A stretch of DNA of 61,384 nucleotides, taken from assembly GCA_011192015.1 (NCBI GenBank), contig DUET01000080.1:1-61384 (forward strand), given 5' to 3'. The notes under the pieces were generated by a model. It made no database searches. It worked only from the letters and a program-made list of their open reading frames with translations, and was not told the DNA's origin. Made by a program: the position numbers and the translations under genes. Numbering within the stretch: position 1 is the first letter of the stretch; every line of letters starts with the position of its first letter. Below are positions 36,982 to 44,643 of this stretch, piece by piece. The stretch comes from Anaerolineae bacterium (GTDB taxonomy: Bacteria > Chloroflexota > Anaerolineae > Anaerolineales > E44-bin32).

Positions 36982-37731
36982 TTACTCCCAACGGAAGAAG
37001 CGCGCCGTGAGGGCACCGCAGAGCACGAGTACACCGACCAGCACGGCAACTTCAAGAAGATGCTCTCCCCAACTCCCCCCGAACCAAAGACCCCGAAGGA
37101 GCTTGACCACGTAGGTCAGAGGCAGGAAATCGGAGATCTTCCTCACGGTTTCCGGCATGATCTCGAGTGGAATGCCGGCGCCTGAGAGGAACATCATCGG
37201 ATAGAAGATCACCATACCGATCACCTGGGCTGCCCGTGCTCCGGGAGCAAGCCCGGCGATCAGATAGCCAAAGGAAAACATCGACAATCCACCGAGTATT
37301 AATGCGCCGATCACTTTCAATACCTGTCCCTCGAATTGCACACTGTACAGCAACCAGCCCACCAGGACCAGAAGGATCATGCCGAGCAGGGTCATGATCA
37401 GATTGGTGATCACGTCCGCAGTGATGTAGGTCAGGGGGTTCATGGGAGTCGTCCGATAGCGGCGAAGAACGCCCTGCTCGCGCAGTGAACCGACCTGGAT
37501 GGGAATGCCGAGGATGCCGACCGAGCCCAGGATCAATGCCGTGTAGGCCGGCATGGAAATGTCCATGGAGCCGTAGCCACCGAAGAGTGGGCTGGGATCG
37601 TTGCCGTACATGGCACCGAAGAGCACGACCAGCAACGGAGCGAAGGCCAAGGTGAAGAATACCGACACGGGTTCGCGTATGTAGAGCTTCAAGTTGGTGA
37701 TGGTGAGTCGTATCAAACCACGCATGTTCAT
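36982..37731 (-). CDS. ABC-2 type exporter permease
   Basis: The 249-residue permease has six membrane helices with the ABC-2 pattern (LREQGVLRRYRTTPMNPLTYI cytosolic loop, PMMFLSGAGIPLEIMPETVRKISDFLPLTY near the end). The start overlaps the ATPase stop (TAATG); a second ATG two codons in (37725) has the better-spaced GGGAG site. With the ATPase it forms a drug- or lipid-type exporter. Confidence 0.9.
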   Translation of the reverse strand: MNMRGLIRLTITNLKLYIREPVSVFFTLAFAPLLVVLFGAMYGNDPSPLFGGYGSMDISMPAYTALILGSVGILGIPIQVGSLREQGVLRRYRTTPMNPLTYITADVITNLIMTLLGMILLVLVGWLLYSVQFEGQVLKVIGALILGGLSMFSFGYLIAGLAPGARAAQVIGMVIFYPMMFLSGAGIPLEIMPETVRKISDFLPLTYVVKLLRGLWFGGSWGEHLLEVAVLVGVLVLCGALTARFFRWE

Positions 37732-38645
37732 TACTCCCGCATCTCCCGACCGGTGAGAGCCAGGAAGACGTCTTCAAGATTGGGTTGCTCGGTGCGCAGA
37801 TCCTGGAAGTCGATGCCGGCATCTTCGAGCGCGTTGAGGACGGCGCTGGCAAGACCCTCTTTGCTTCCATAAACCACGACACGATCGCCGCTCGTTTCCA
37901 CACGGCTGACCTGAGGGAGATCCTGCAAGGAAAGGTCGTCACTGCCGTTGGGCAGGGTGAACACGAGCCTGCTTTCCACTCCTAGTGAGCGTATCAGCGC
38001 CTCGGGAGTGTCCAGGGCTACGATGCGGCCATGGTCGAGGATCGCCACCCGATCGCATAGGCGCTCGGCCTCTTCCATGTAATGCGTTGTAAGGAAGACC
38101 GTTCTTCCCTGCTCACGAATGTCGCGCACGAGGTCCCACATCGCCCGCCGGGCTTGTGGATCCAGGCCGGTAGTGAGCTCGTCAAGAAAGACCACTTCGG
38201 GTGAATTGATCAGCGCCAGGGCGATGAACAAGCGCTGCTTCTGGCCTCCGGACAGCTTGGCGTATGCCGAGGATCGCTTCTCGGTTAGTCCCAGGCGTTT
38301 CAGCAGTTCCTGGGGATCGGCCTGGCGTTGGTAGAAGGACGCAAACAGCACAAGCGCTTCGGAGACGCGTATTCTTGCCGGAAGCGCTGATTGCTGCAAT
38401 TGGATCCCGATGCGTTCAGCGATCCTGCTGCGGTCATGCTGGGGATCCAGATCGAAGATGCTCATCTGGCCGCTATCTGCGTTTCGCAATCCTTCGATGC
38501 ATTCGATGGTGGTCGTCTTGCCGGCGCCATTCGGGCCGACCATGCCGAAGATCTCTCCCTCGGCCACCTCGAAGCTGATGCCGTCGACCGCCACGACGTC
38601 ATCGTATGTCTTTCGTAAATCCTGAACCTTAATAATGGAAGTCAT
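37731..38645 (-). CDS. ABC exporter ATPase (DrrA/CcmA-like)
   Basis: The 304-residue ATPase shows Walker A GPNGAGKTTTIECIEG, Q-loop IQLQQSALP, signature LSGGQKQRLFIALALINSP, Walker B VVFLDELTTGLDPQARR and the switch His in FLTTHYMEEAERLCD. The C-terminal 90 residues resemble the regulatory tail of DrrA-type exporters. The ATG at 38645 follows GGAGGACAG. Walker B has Leu-Thr in place of the common P-x-x-G-L-D lead (DELTTGLD), a usual variant. Confidence 0.93.
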   Translation of the reverse strand: MTSIIKVQDLRKTYDDVVAVDGISFEVAEGEIFGMVGPNGAGKTTTIECIEGLRNADSGQMSIFDLDPQHDRSRIAERIGIQLQQSALPARIRVSEALVLFASFYQRQADPQELLKRLGLTEKRSSAYAKLSGGQKQRLFIALALINSPEVVFLDELTTGLDPQARRAMWDLVRDIREQGRTVFLTTHYMEEAERLCDRVAILDHGRIVALDTPEALIRSLGVESRLVFTLPNGSDDLSLQDLPQVSRVETSGDRVVVYGSKEGLASAVLNALEDAGIDFQDLRTEQPNLEDVFLALTGREMRE

Positions 38646-38770
38646 TCTGTCCTCCAAATGAAATTTTCGATCCACCCTCTCGCAGCGGCATGTAGTTTTG
38701 TTTGACCACCATGCATGTCCTCTTGCTTTGTAGAAGGATAGGACGGCTGATTGTGCCTATCGTGAGCATC

Positions 38771-39079
38771 CTAGTTTGCCCTGCTTTCTTCGCCGCTCGT
38801 GATGGCTTCCAGTGCGCTGACGTGCTTCTCGAATGCATTCCGACCGAAAGCCGTGATGGCGATGTAGGTGTGCGGTTTGCGAGCCACGAAGGTCTTGACC
38901 AATTCAACGTAGCCGGCTTCCTCGAGCTTGCGCAGGTGGGCGCCCAGGTTGCCGTCGGTCACGTCCAACAGATCTCGCAGGTAGGTGAATTCCAGCTCGA
39001 GATCCCCTTCAAGCGTGACCAATGCGGCCATGATGCGCAGGCGAACGGGTTGATGGATGAGTTCGTTCAAATCAACCAT
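38771..39079 (-). CDS. winged-helix transcriptional regulator (HTH_34/ArsR-like)
   Basis: The 102-residue protein is a single winged helix: LNELIHQPVRLRIMAALV, LEFTYLRDLLDVTDGNLGAH, LRKLEEAGYVEL, KPHTYIAITAFGR. This subgroup typically represses adjacent membrane-protein or ABC genes. Its start overlaps the stop of the upstream membrane-protein gene by 8 nt, and it is followed after 125 nt by the ABC ATPase. It is the natural candidate to bind the palindrome at 39706-39732. Confidence 0.88.
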   Translation of the reverse strand: MVDLNELIHQPVRLRIMAALVTLEGDLELEFTYLRDLLDVTDGNLGAHLRKLEEAGYVELVKTFVARKPHTYIAITAFGRNAFEKHVSALEAITSGEESRAN

Positions 39080-39662
39080 GGAGCTTTTCTCCCGGATGGG
39101 GCTTTCTCCACCGGTGCAGGATGTAGAAACCACTCAAGATCAAGGTGCCTCCACCGAGGAAAGCCATCCACAGAGAGAAATAGGGCAGGAAGCATGCATA
39201 CCCGATCACAGCCATGACAGTTACGATGATGCCCACCCAGGCCGCAGATGGTTCCACCCAGATGCCGGTGATCACATAGCCGAACATGCAGAAGGCGACG
39301 ATCAACATGGATGCCTGCTCCCCTCGCGTGGGCGCTGCGACCCACCAAACCAGGGCAGCATAGATCGTGATGGCAACCCACAGGTACATGAAGCGAGGCG
39401 AACTCTCCGAGCGCATCTTCGTTCGGAAGCGCATGCCGATGATGAACGAAAGCAGGCTGCCCATGCCGACAAGGCCCAACCAGATCCAACCGAGGTTGGC
39501 ATTGCGGATGAAATGGCTGCAGATATAACCCACGAACCAGATCGCTCCCCACAGGATCATGTAGTAGGGTGCGCTTCCCATGGCGATCGCCCTGCGCATC
39601 TGTTGGCGGATATTTTGTATGGCATCCAGCGCCTGCCTTGCTTCGTGTTTGGATATTTCCAT
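39072..39662 (-). CDS. multi-pass membrane protein, first gene of the regulated ABC operon
   Basis: The 196-residue product has six hydrophobic helices after a short amphipathic start (EISKHEARQALDAIQNIRQQ). This type of protein with an N-terminal HEA-x-x-ALD helix commonly precedes HTH_34-type regulators. GAGGAACG precedes the ATG at 39662; the frame is open to 39740 but this would pass through the promoter. Function is unknown. Confidence 0.78.
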   Translation of the reverse strand: MEISKHEARQALDAIQNIRQQMRRAIAMGSAPYYMILWGAIWFVGYICSHFIRNANLGWIWLGLVGMGSLLSFIIGMRFRTKMRSESSPRFMYLWVAITIYAALVWWVAAPTRGEQASMLIVAFCMFGYVITGIWVEPSAAWVGIIVTVMAVIGYACFLPYFSLWMAFLGGGTLILSGFYILHRWRKPHPGEKLHG

Positions 39663-39705
39663 GATGTCGTTCCTCCATCTGTTCTTGGGATTGATCTCTT
39701 CCCTT

Positions 39706-39732
39706 AGAGTACTCTGTGGTACAGAGTACTCT
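39706..39732. promoter_or_regulatory. nested palindrome operator over the -10 box
   Basis: AGAGTACTCTGT (39706-39717), GGT, ACAGAGTACTCT (39721-39732): a perfect 12-bp inverted repeat. Each arm itself contains the 10-bp palindrome AGAGTACTCT. The right half covers the -10 box of the minus-strand promoter. Confidence 0.82.
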
Positions 39733-39756
39733 ATCATCATATTGCGGTTTTGTCAA
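39728..39756 (-). promoter_or_regulatory. promoter of the membrane protein / regulator / ABC operon
   Basis: On the minus strand TTGACA (39756-39751), 17 bp, then TAGAGT (39733-39728). The start should be near 39721, giving a leader of about 60 nt. Confidence 0.75.
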
Positions 39757-39858
39757 GGAATGCTTGTGGATCGGCTGATCTGCGTCTCCATCTTCCTGTG
39801 CGTTGATTGCCTGCTTTGCGTATACTTAGGGAACATCCTTTTCAATCCGAGGGAAACC

Positions 39859-40647
39859 ATGAAGGTAATCGTCATCACCGGAAGCACGCGCGGTATTGGC
39901 TATGGACTGGCTGATTCCTTTCTAGATCATGACTGTGCTGTGATCGTAAGCGGTCGAACGCAGGAGAGCGTCGATGCAGCGATGACCAGATTGGGCGCCA
40001 GGCATGATCGCGAGCGCATCCATGGATGGCCGTGCGATGTTTGCGATTATGGACAAGTGCAAGCGCTCTGGGATGCGGCCCAGGCGCGCTTCGGAAGCAT
40101 CGGGATTTGGATCAACAATGCCGGTGTGGGACAATCGCAAACCCGGATCTGGGAGCAGGTTCCCGACGACGCCAGGATTATCATCGCAACCAACGTTATC
40201 GGAACGGTCAACGGCATCATGGTGGCCATACCGGGGATGCTCCAACAGGGCTCCGGCGCGCTGTACAACATGTTCGGGGCCGGCAGTGATGGATTTCGCA
40301 TTCCCGGGCTTGCGCTCTACAGTACTTCGAAACGTGCTGTGAGTTATCTGACCAAGGCACTGGTGCGTGAGGTACGTGACTTGCCCCTGATCGTGGGCGC
40401 CATCAGTCCTGGGATGGTGATCACCGATCTGATCACCAATCAGTACACGGATCGTCCTCAGGATTGGGAACGAGCCAAGCGCATCTTCAATCTGATCGCT
40501 GATCGCGTCGAAACCGTCACTCCCTGGTTGGCGGAAAGGATCTTGCACAATCGGAAGAACGGAGCGACGATTTCGTGGCTTACTCCAACAAGGGCTCTGG
40601 GACGGTTCCTGCTTTCACCGTTTCGCAAGAGAGACATCTTCTCCTAG
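39859..40647 (+). CDS. short-chain dehydrogenase/reductase
   Basis: The 262-residue Rossmann enzyme has TGSTRGIGYGLA (NAD(P) binding), NNAGVG, the active-site YSTSKRA (Tyr-x3-Lys) and SPGMVITDLI. The Arg in TGSTRG and SGRTQES suggest NADPH preference. The C-terminal tail (TPTRALGRFLLSPFRKRD) is membrane-associating in character. The substrate is unknown. GAGGGAAACC precedes the ATG. Confidence 0.9.
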   Translation: MKVIVITGSTRGIGYGLADSFLDHDCAVIVSGRTQESVDAAMTRLGARHDRERIHGWPCDVCDYGQVQALWDAAQARFGSIGIWINNAGVGQSQTRIWEQVPDDARIIIATNVIGTVNGIMVAIPGMLQQGSGALYNMFGAGSDGFRIPGLALYSTSKRAVSYLTKALVREVRDLPLIVGAISPGMVITDLITNQYTDRPQDWERAKRIFNLIADRVETVTPWLAERILHNRKNGATISWLTPTRALGRFLLSPFRKRDIFS

Positions 40648-40894
40648 CCAAATCTGGTGCAGGGTCGAGCAGCGCATCGAACATCCATCGCCCCGATACA
40701 TTCCCCTCCGATCTTCCTCAGGCGGGCGTTTGAGTCTTCTCGGTTTGTTTTGCTTCTCGTGATCGTTGCGCGTGCAATCTCGACCGGCTGGTGACTGCGT
40801 TTCGCTATCTGAGATCGAATCCAGGCCAATGCGGGAATTTCAACATCCTGATCGAACATCGCCTGCATGTCGGGCAGCCTAAAGGGAGTGTTTT

Positions 40895-41809
40895 ATGAAG
40901 AAAGTACTTTCCATCAGCGTAGGATCCTCGTCCAGGGATCACACCACCAGGCGCACCTTCCTGGGAGAGGAATTCGAGCTTTCACGCCAAGGCACGGACG
41001 GGGATTTCGATCTTGCGGTCCAGAGATACTACGAATTCGACGGCAAGGTGGACGCGTTTGGAGTAGGGGGAGCGGAGTTCTATCTGGAAGTCGGCAAGCG
41101 ACGCTATTATTTCCGCGACATCAAGCGCATACGCGAGGCGATCAAGATCAGCAAAGTAGGGGATGGGAACGGCGTCAAGGGGCTGCTGGCAAAACGCGCC
41201 ATGGTGGCCCTCGAGAAGCATCTCAACAAGGAAGACAAGACACTGGTGGGCATGAAGGCGCTGAAGACGAACGCTGTCGATCGCTACCACATGGCCGCCG
41301 CTCTCGTTGAGGCGGGGTGCGAACCTGTGTTTGGCGATTTCATGTTCACCATGAACCTGCCCATCGCCGTGCACCGCCTGTCCACCGTCCGCCTGCTGGC
41401 AGCCATCCTGCTTCCGGTCATCACACAGCTTCCCTATATGTGGTTCTATCCGCTGGGCGCTCAGCAGGATAAGGAGCCCGAAGCCAAGTGGGATAAGTAC
41501 TACCGGCAGGCGGGGTTGATCGCCGGTGATTTCCTACAGATCCGGCAGCACATGCCCGATGATTTGCGCGGCAAGATCATCGTTACCAACACGACCACGG
41601 CGCGCAACGTCGAGGAGTTACGTCAACGGGGCCTGCACATCCTGGTCACGACCACGCCGCGCCTCGAAGGGCGCAGCTTCGGTACGAATGTCATGGAGGC
41701 CACGATGCTGTCACTGATGGACAAACCCCAGAGCGAGGTGACCTCCCAGGATTTTCTGGACCTGATCGAGCGTATCCCACTGGAACCCAACATCGAAATC
41801 TTGAACTGA
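40895..41809 (+). CDS. conserved protein often auto-named quinate 5-dehydrogenase
   Basis: The 304-residue protein starts KKVLSISVGSSSRDHTTRR and contains GTDGDFDLAVQRYYEFDGKVDAFGVGG, IIVTNTTTARNVEELRQRG and TTPRLEGRSFGTNVMEA. I recall this family from Chloroflexota and Firmicutes genomes under the name quinate 5-dehydrogenase. The visible motifs do not include a standard SDR or shikimate-dehydrogenase active site, so I would not trust the enzyme name. A terminator hairpin follows at 41887. Confidence 0.7.
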   Translation: MKKVLSISVGSSSRDHTTRRTFLGEEFELSRQGTDGDFDLAVQRYYEFDGKVDAFGVGGAEFYLEVGKRRYYFRDIKRIREAIKISKVGDGNGVKGLLAKRAMVALEKHLNKEDKTLVGMKALKTNAVDRYHMAAALVEAGCEPVFGDFMFTMNLPIAVHRLSTVRLLAAILLPVITQLPYMWFYPLGAQQDKEPEAKWDKYYRQAGLIAGDFLQIRQHMPDDLRGKIIVTNTTTARNVEELRQRGLHILVTTTPRLEGRSFGTNVMEATMLSLMDKPQSEVTSQDFLDLIERIPLEPNIEILN

Positions 41810-41886
41810 GGTGGAAACTCGCTATTCAGTAGCAGGCAAGACTCTGCCAATCGCCAGGATTGTCGGAATCCTGCTCCGGAAATGGA

Positions 41887-41920
41887 AACAGCAGCCGCGC
41901 GAATGCAAGCGGCTGCTGTT
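41887..41920. terminator. strong hairpin between convergent genes
   Basis: AACAGCAGCCGC (41887-41898) and GCGGCTGCTGTT (41909-41920) form a perfect 12-bp stem with a 10-nt loop. It lies between convergent genes ending at 41809 (+) and 41990 (-). Confidence 0.75.
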
Positions 41921-41989
41921 CTTCAGTTGTGCATCAGTTTCGGATCAATCCCGATCTCAATTCAAAATCATATCGGGGAAATGCTGTGG

Positions 41990-42181
41990 TTAATCGTCGT
42001 CGTATTCCTCATCGTCGTTAAAATCATCCCAGTCGTCGTCGGCCCAATCGAGTTCGATCGGCGACTCGGAGATTACCTTCAAGTAGGCGCCACAATTTGG
42101 GCAGGTGACGAGAAGTCCCTTGCGCAGATTGTTACCGAAATTGATGCTGCTATCGCATTCGGGGCAGAAGCCCTTGGTCAT
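41990..42181 (-). CDS. LysW-like zinc-ribbon protein
   Basis: The 63-residue protein has a zinc ribbon (C6-x2-C9, C27-x2-C30: KGFCPECDSSINF, LVTCPNCGAYLKV) and a very acidic tail (ELDWADDDWDDFNDDEEYDD). This is the layout of LysW, the amino-group carrier of lysine/arginine synthesis in Thermus and Sulfolobus. The usual C-terminal EDWGE, whose Glu carries the substrate, is not present; the tail ends in Asp. No lysine-pathway genes are nearby. GGGAGGT precedes the ATG. Confidence 0.82.
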   Translation of the reverse strand: MTKGFCPECDSSINFGNNLRKGLLVTCPNCGAYLKVISESPIELDWADDDWDDFNDDEEYDDD

Positions 42182-42303
42182 GATAAACCTCCCGCGATGC
42201 AATGGATTCGCGCCCAGATCATACGGTCGATTTGTTGCAATCACGTGCAAGGCATATACAGAAATTGTATAAAAAACACGAATGATGCGCGAAAAGCATT
42301 GCG

Positions 42304-42990
42304 TCAGGGGGATTCCATGTCGAAAATGTATCCCACGCCGGGGATGGTGTGGATGAATCGTGGTTGCGAAGGATCGGGTTCGATCTTCGCCCGTAACCTG
42401 CTCACCAAGCCTCTCACAAGCTCCCTGTTGCCGCCTTCGGAGTACCCCCACACGCGTTCGACGATAACCTCCGAAGGGATCACCTGTCCGCGATGGGTCA
42501 TGAGTGTGTAGAGCAGACGAAATTCCAGTTGCGTCAAGCGCGTTGGCGGTTGATCTTGGATGGTTACGTTCCTGGTTGAGGGATTCAGCGCGATGTCGCC
42601 CAAGTCCAGAGTGGGAAGCGTGAACGCCGGAATTCCACCGCTGCGCCGCAGTAAGGCATGGCAATAACTTGCCAGTAATTTGGGACCGATGGGTGTTTGG
42701 AGTACCAAATCGGCTCCGGCTTCCAGCAAGGAGCTGATTTGATTTTCGCTGGGAGCTTCGATGAGCACGATCAACGCCGCACGGGCGGCGTTACGCAGGG
42801 CCTTGATCGCTGCCTCGAGGTCAGGGGAAGGACTCCCACCCAGCACAACCAAATCCGCCGGATTCTCAGACCATTGGGCTGCGAGTTTGGCAGGATCCGC
42901 TTTAAGTCGAACGTTGAACCCGGCTCGATGAAGCGTGTGGGCTATGAAATCCCGTTCTTCAGGCTCTTTGCAGGCAGCGATTGCTTGCAT
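42304..42990 (-). CDS. OmpR-type response regulator with degenerate receiver
   Basis: The 228-residue protein has an N-terminal receiver-like fold and a C-terminal winged helix (LTQLEFRLLYTLMTHRGQVI, VERVWGYSEGGNRELVRGLVSRLRAKI, FIHTIPGVGYIFD). In the receiver the phospho-acceptor Asp is replaced by Gly (ADLVVLGGSPSPDL, G51) and the acidic pocket is missing, so it cannot be phosphorylated in the normal way. No histidine kinase is adjacent. It follows the same strand as the LysW-like gene. Confidence 0.85.
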   Translation of the reverse strand: MQAIAACKEPEERDFIAHTLHRAGFNVRLKADPAKLAAQWSENPADLVVLGGSPSPDLEAAIKALRNAARAALIVLIEAPSENQISSLLEAGADLVLQTPIGPKLLASYCHALLRRSGGIPAFTLPTLDLGDIALNPSTRNVTIQDQPPTRLTQLEFRLLYTLMTHRGQVIPSEVIVERVWGYSEGGNRELVRGLVSRLRAKIEPDPSQPRFIHTIPGVGYIFDMESP

Positions 42991-43136
42991 TGATGATCCC
43001 AGTCCTCGCTAGCATGACACTCTGACGTGTGTTATGCAATCCACAATCAATCCCGCTTGCGTCGTCCATTCGATTGAAGGAGTAGCAAGGATTGTCTGCA
43101 GTCGTTAATTGTACTTGGGATCGTGTGGAAAGAAAC

Positions 43137-44198
43137 CTAACTCTCTGTGGATTGAGAGCGGATGAAATTACTCAGGTCGGGGAGGACCAGGGGCCGATCC
43201 ACTCCATCGCAGAACACGGATCGATTGATGTACTCGAAATTTCGATGCACCTCCCGCAAGGCGCGCGCCTGCCATTCGGGAGGTTCCTTCGAGAACGCTG
43301 CCAACACCGCGGAGTATTGACCTGGAATCAGCAGCAGCGTGGTGCCGTCTTCGGTCTGCGTACCGAACATACGCTTGGTCTGTTCCTCGGGCATGGGTCC
43401 GCTGAACGCACCCAGGAAGCCGGTTCCCGCTTGGGATTCTTTCGGTATCCGCCCTTCTTGGAAGAGCGCTCTTTGAGTTTCGTACTCGAAGCAGGAAATG
43501 CCATGGCAGATGGCTTCGTTGACCTGCATCAGAAACGTGGTCTTGCCGCTGTCCAGGACAACGCGCCAACGCTCGCTTTCGGGATGCTTCTTGTGCAGCT
43601 CGACGGCAATTGAACGTTGCTCCTCAAAATGCCGTTGCAGCGCGCGATACTGAGCCGGATTGATACGTCCCTTCTGAATGTCCTCCTCCAGGCGTTGAAT
43701 CTTGATTTCCAGCGAATCCAGCTTCTCCTGGATGGATGGATCCAGATCTTCTTCTGGGAGTGCTTGCGAAACCGGCTCAGACATGGGGGTTGAAGCGACG
43801 GGGGGCTCTTGGATTTCTGTTGCGATTTCTGGAGCAGCGGCAGCATCGGGTTCGGTTTCATCTTCCATCGGTTTCGATGGCGCATCCCCGAGTTCCAATT
43901 CCTGGATGAATGGCGGTACGTTGATTTCACCCAACTCGATAAATTGTTGCTCGTGTTCGCGGAGCAGTTCTCGCATGGCCCGTAATTGCCCCTCGCTGAT
44001 ATGCCCCTCGCAGAAGGCAATCGCTGCTGAATACAGGCGCTGACGAGCATTCGAAAGACGAGCAAGCGCGGAAGGACCTCCGTCCTCACCCGAGGTTTGT
44101 CTTATGGCTTCCTCGACGCGGGACATAAGCGCGCTTCGGTCGTGATCGTCCGTTTCGCGATTACGTGCTTCCATCATCCAGATGATACTCACATTCAA
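43137..44198 (-). CDS. large protein of unknown function with coiled-coil middle
   Basis: The 353 residues comprise a helical N-terminal part, an acidic Pro/Glu/Ala-rich linker (about 105-150), a coiled coil (about 155-200: EKLDSLEIKIQRLEEDIQKG) and a C-terminal domain (RWRVVLDSGKTTFLMQVNEA, ICHGISCFEYETQ, TTLLLIPGQYSAVLAAFSKE). No family is recognised. Starts at 44177 or 44174 are also possible. It is a single-gene unit. Confidence 0.65.
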   Translation of the reverse strand: MNVSIIWMMEARNRETDDHDRSALMSRVEEAIRQTSGEDGGPSALARLSNARQRLYSAAIAFCEGHISEGQLRAMRELLREHEQQFIELGEINVPPFIQELELGDAPSKPMEDETEPDAAAAPEIATEIQEPPVASTPMSEPVSQALPEEDLDPSIQEKLDSLEIKIQRLEEDIQKGRINPAQYRALQRHFEEQRSIAVELHKKHPESERWRVVLDSGKTTFLMQVNEAICHGISCFEYETQRALFQEGRIPKESQAGTGFLGAFSGPMPEEQTKRMFGTQTEDGTTLLLIPGQYSAVLAAFSKEPPEWQARALREVHRNFEYINRSVFCDGVDRPLVLPDLSNFIRSQSTES

Positions 44199-44643
44199 CC
44201 GCTTTCCACAGAAGGATAAAGGTACTAGTTAATGGTTAGGAATAGTTTAGGAAGATGTTATTCTCACGGCATGTCATAGTCTCTTGGGGGGATGCATTGA
44301 GGAAATCCCCTGTGGCTTTGCAGGCAGATGTTCAGCCGTCGTCCTGTCATGAAACTTGCCGGCGGAGGTTGAATCCGCGATGCGCTGAGTCCCGTCAACT
44401 CTGGCGCGGCATCTCACATGTGGGATGGGAGCGAGAGCGCATCCCCCCAACCCGGGGCATCGAGGGGAAAAGCCTGCAGGGACGGAACAGCATCGAGCCG
44501 ATTGTGGACGAAGCCACGGACAGGTCGCGTCGGCAAAGAGCCCGCAAGGGGATTCATGCTGGCAACCTGGTCTGGGAATCCAACGTGGTCCGATGGTTCC
44601 ATCGGACCACGGGAATTAAGCATGTGCGTGAGGGTGGGGTTAA
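44199..44643. other. intergenic region, 445 bases
   Basis: It lies between the unknown gene starting at 44198 and the ALDH gene ending at 44644, both on the minus strand. It contains the near-perfect palindrome at 44585-44610. No gene is supported; frames here have unusual composition. Confidence 0.45.
44585..44610. repeat. near-perfect 26-bp palindrome downstream of the ALDH gene
   Basis: GTGGTCCGATGG, TT, CCATCGGACCAC: 12-bp arms and a 2-nt centre, 33 nt past the ALDH stop. No T-run follows on the minus strand. It may be a terminator or a protein-binding site. Confidence 0.6.
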
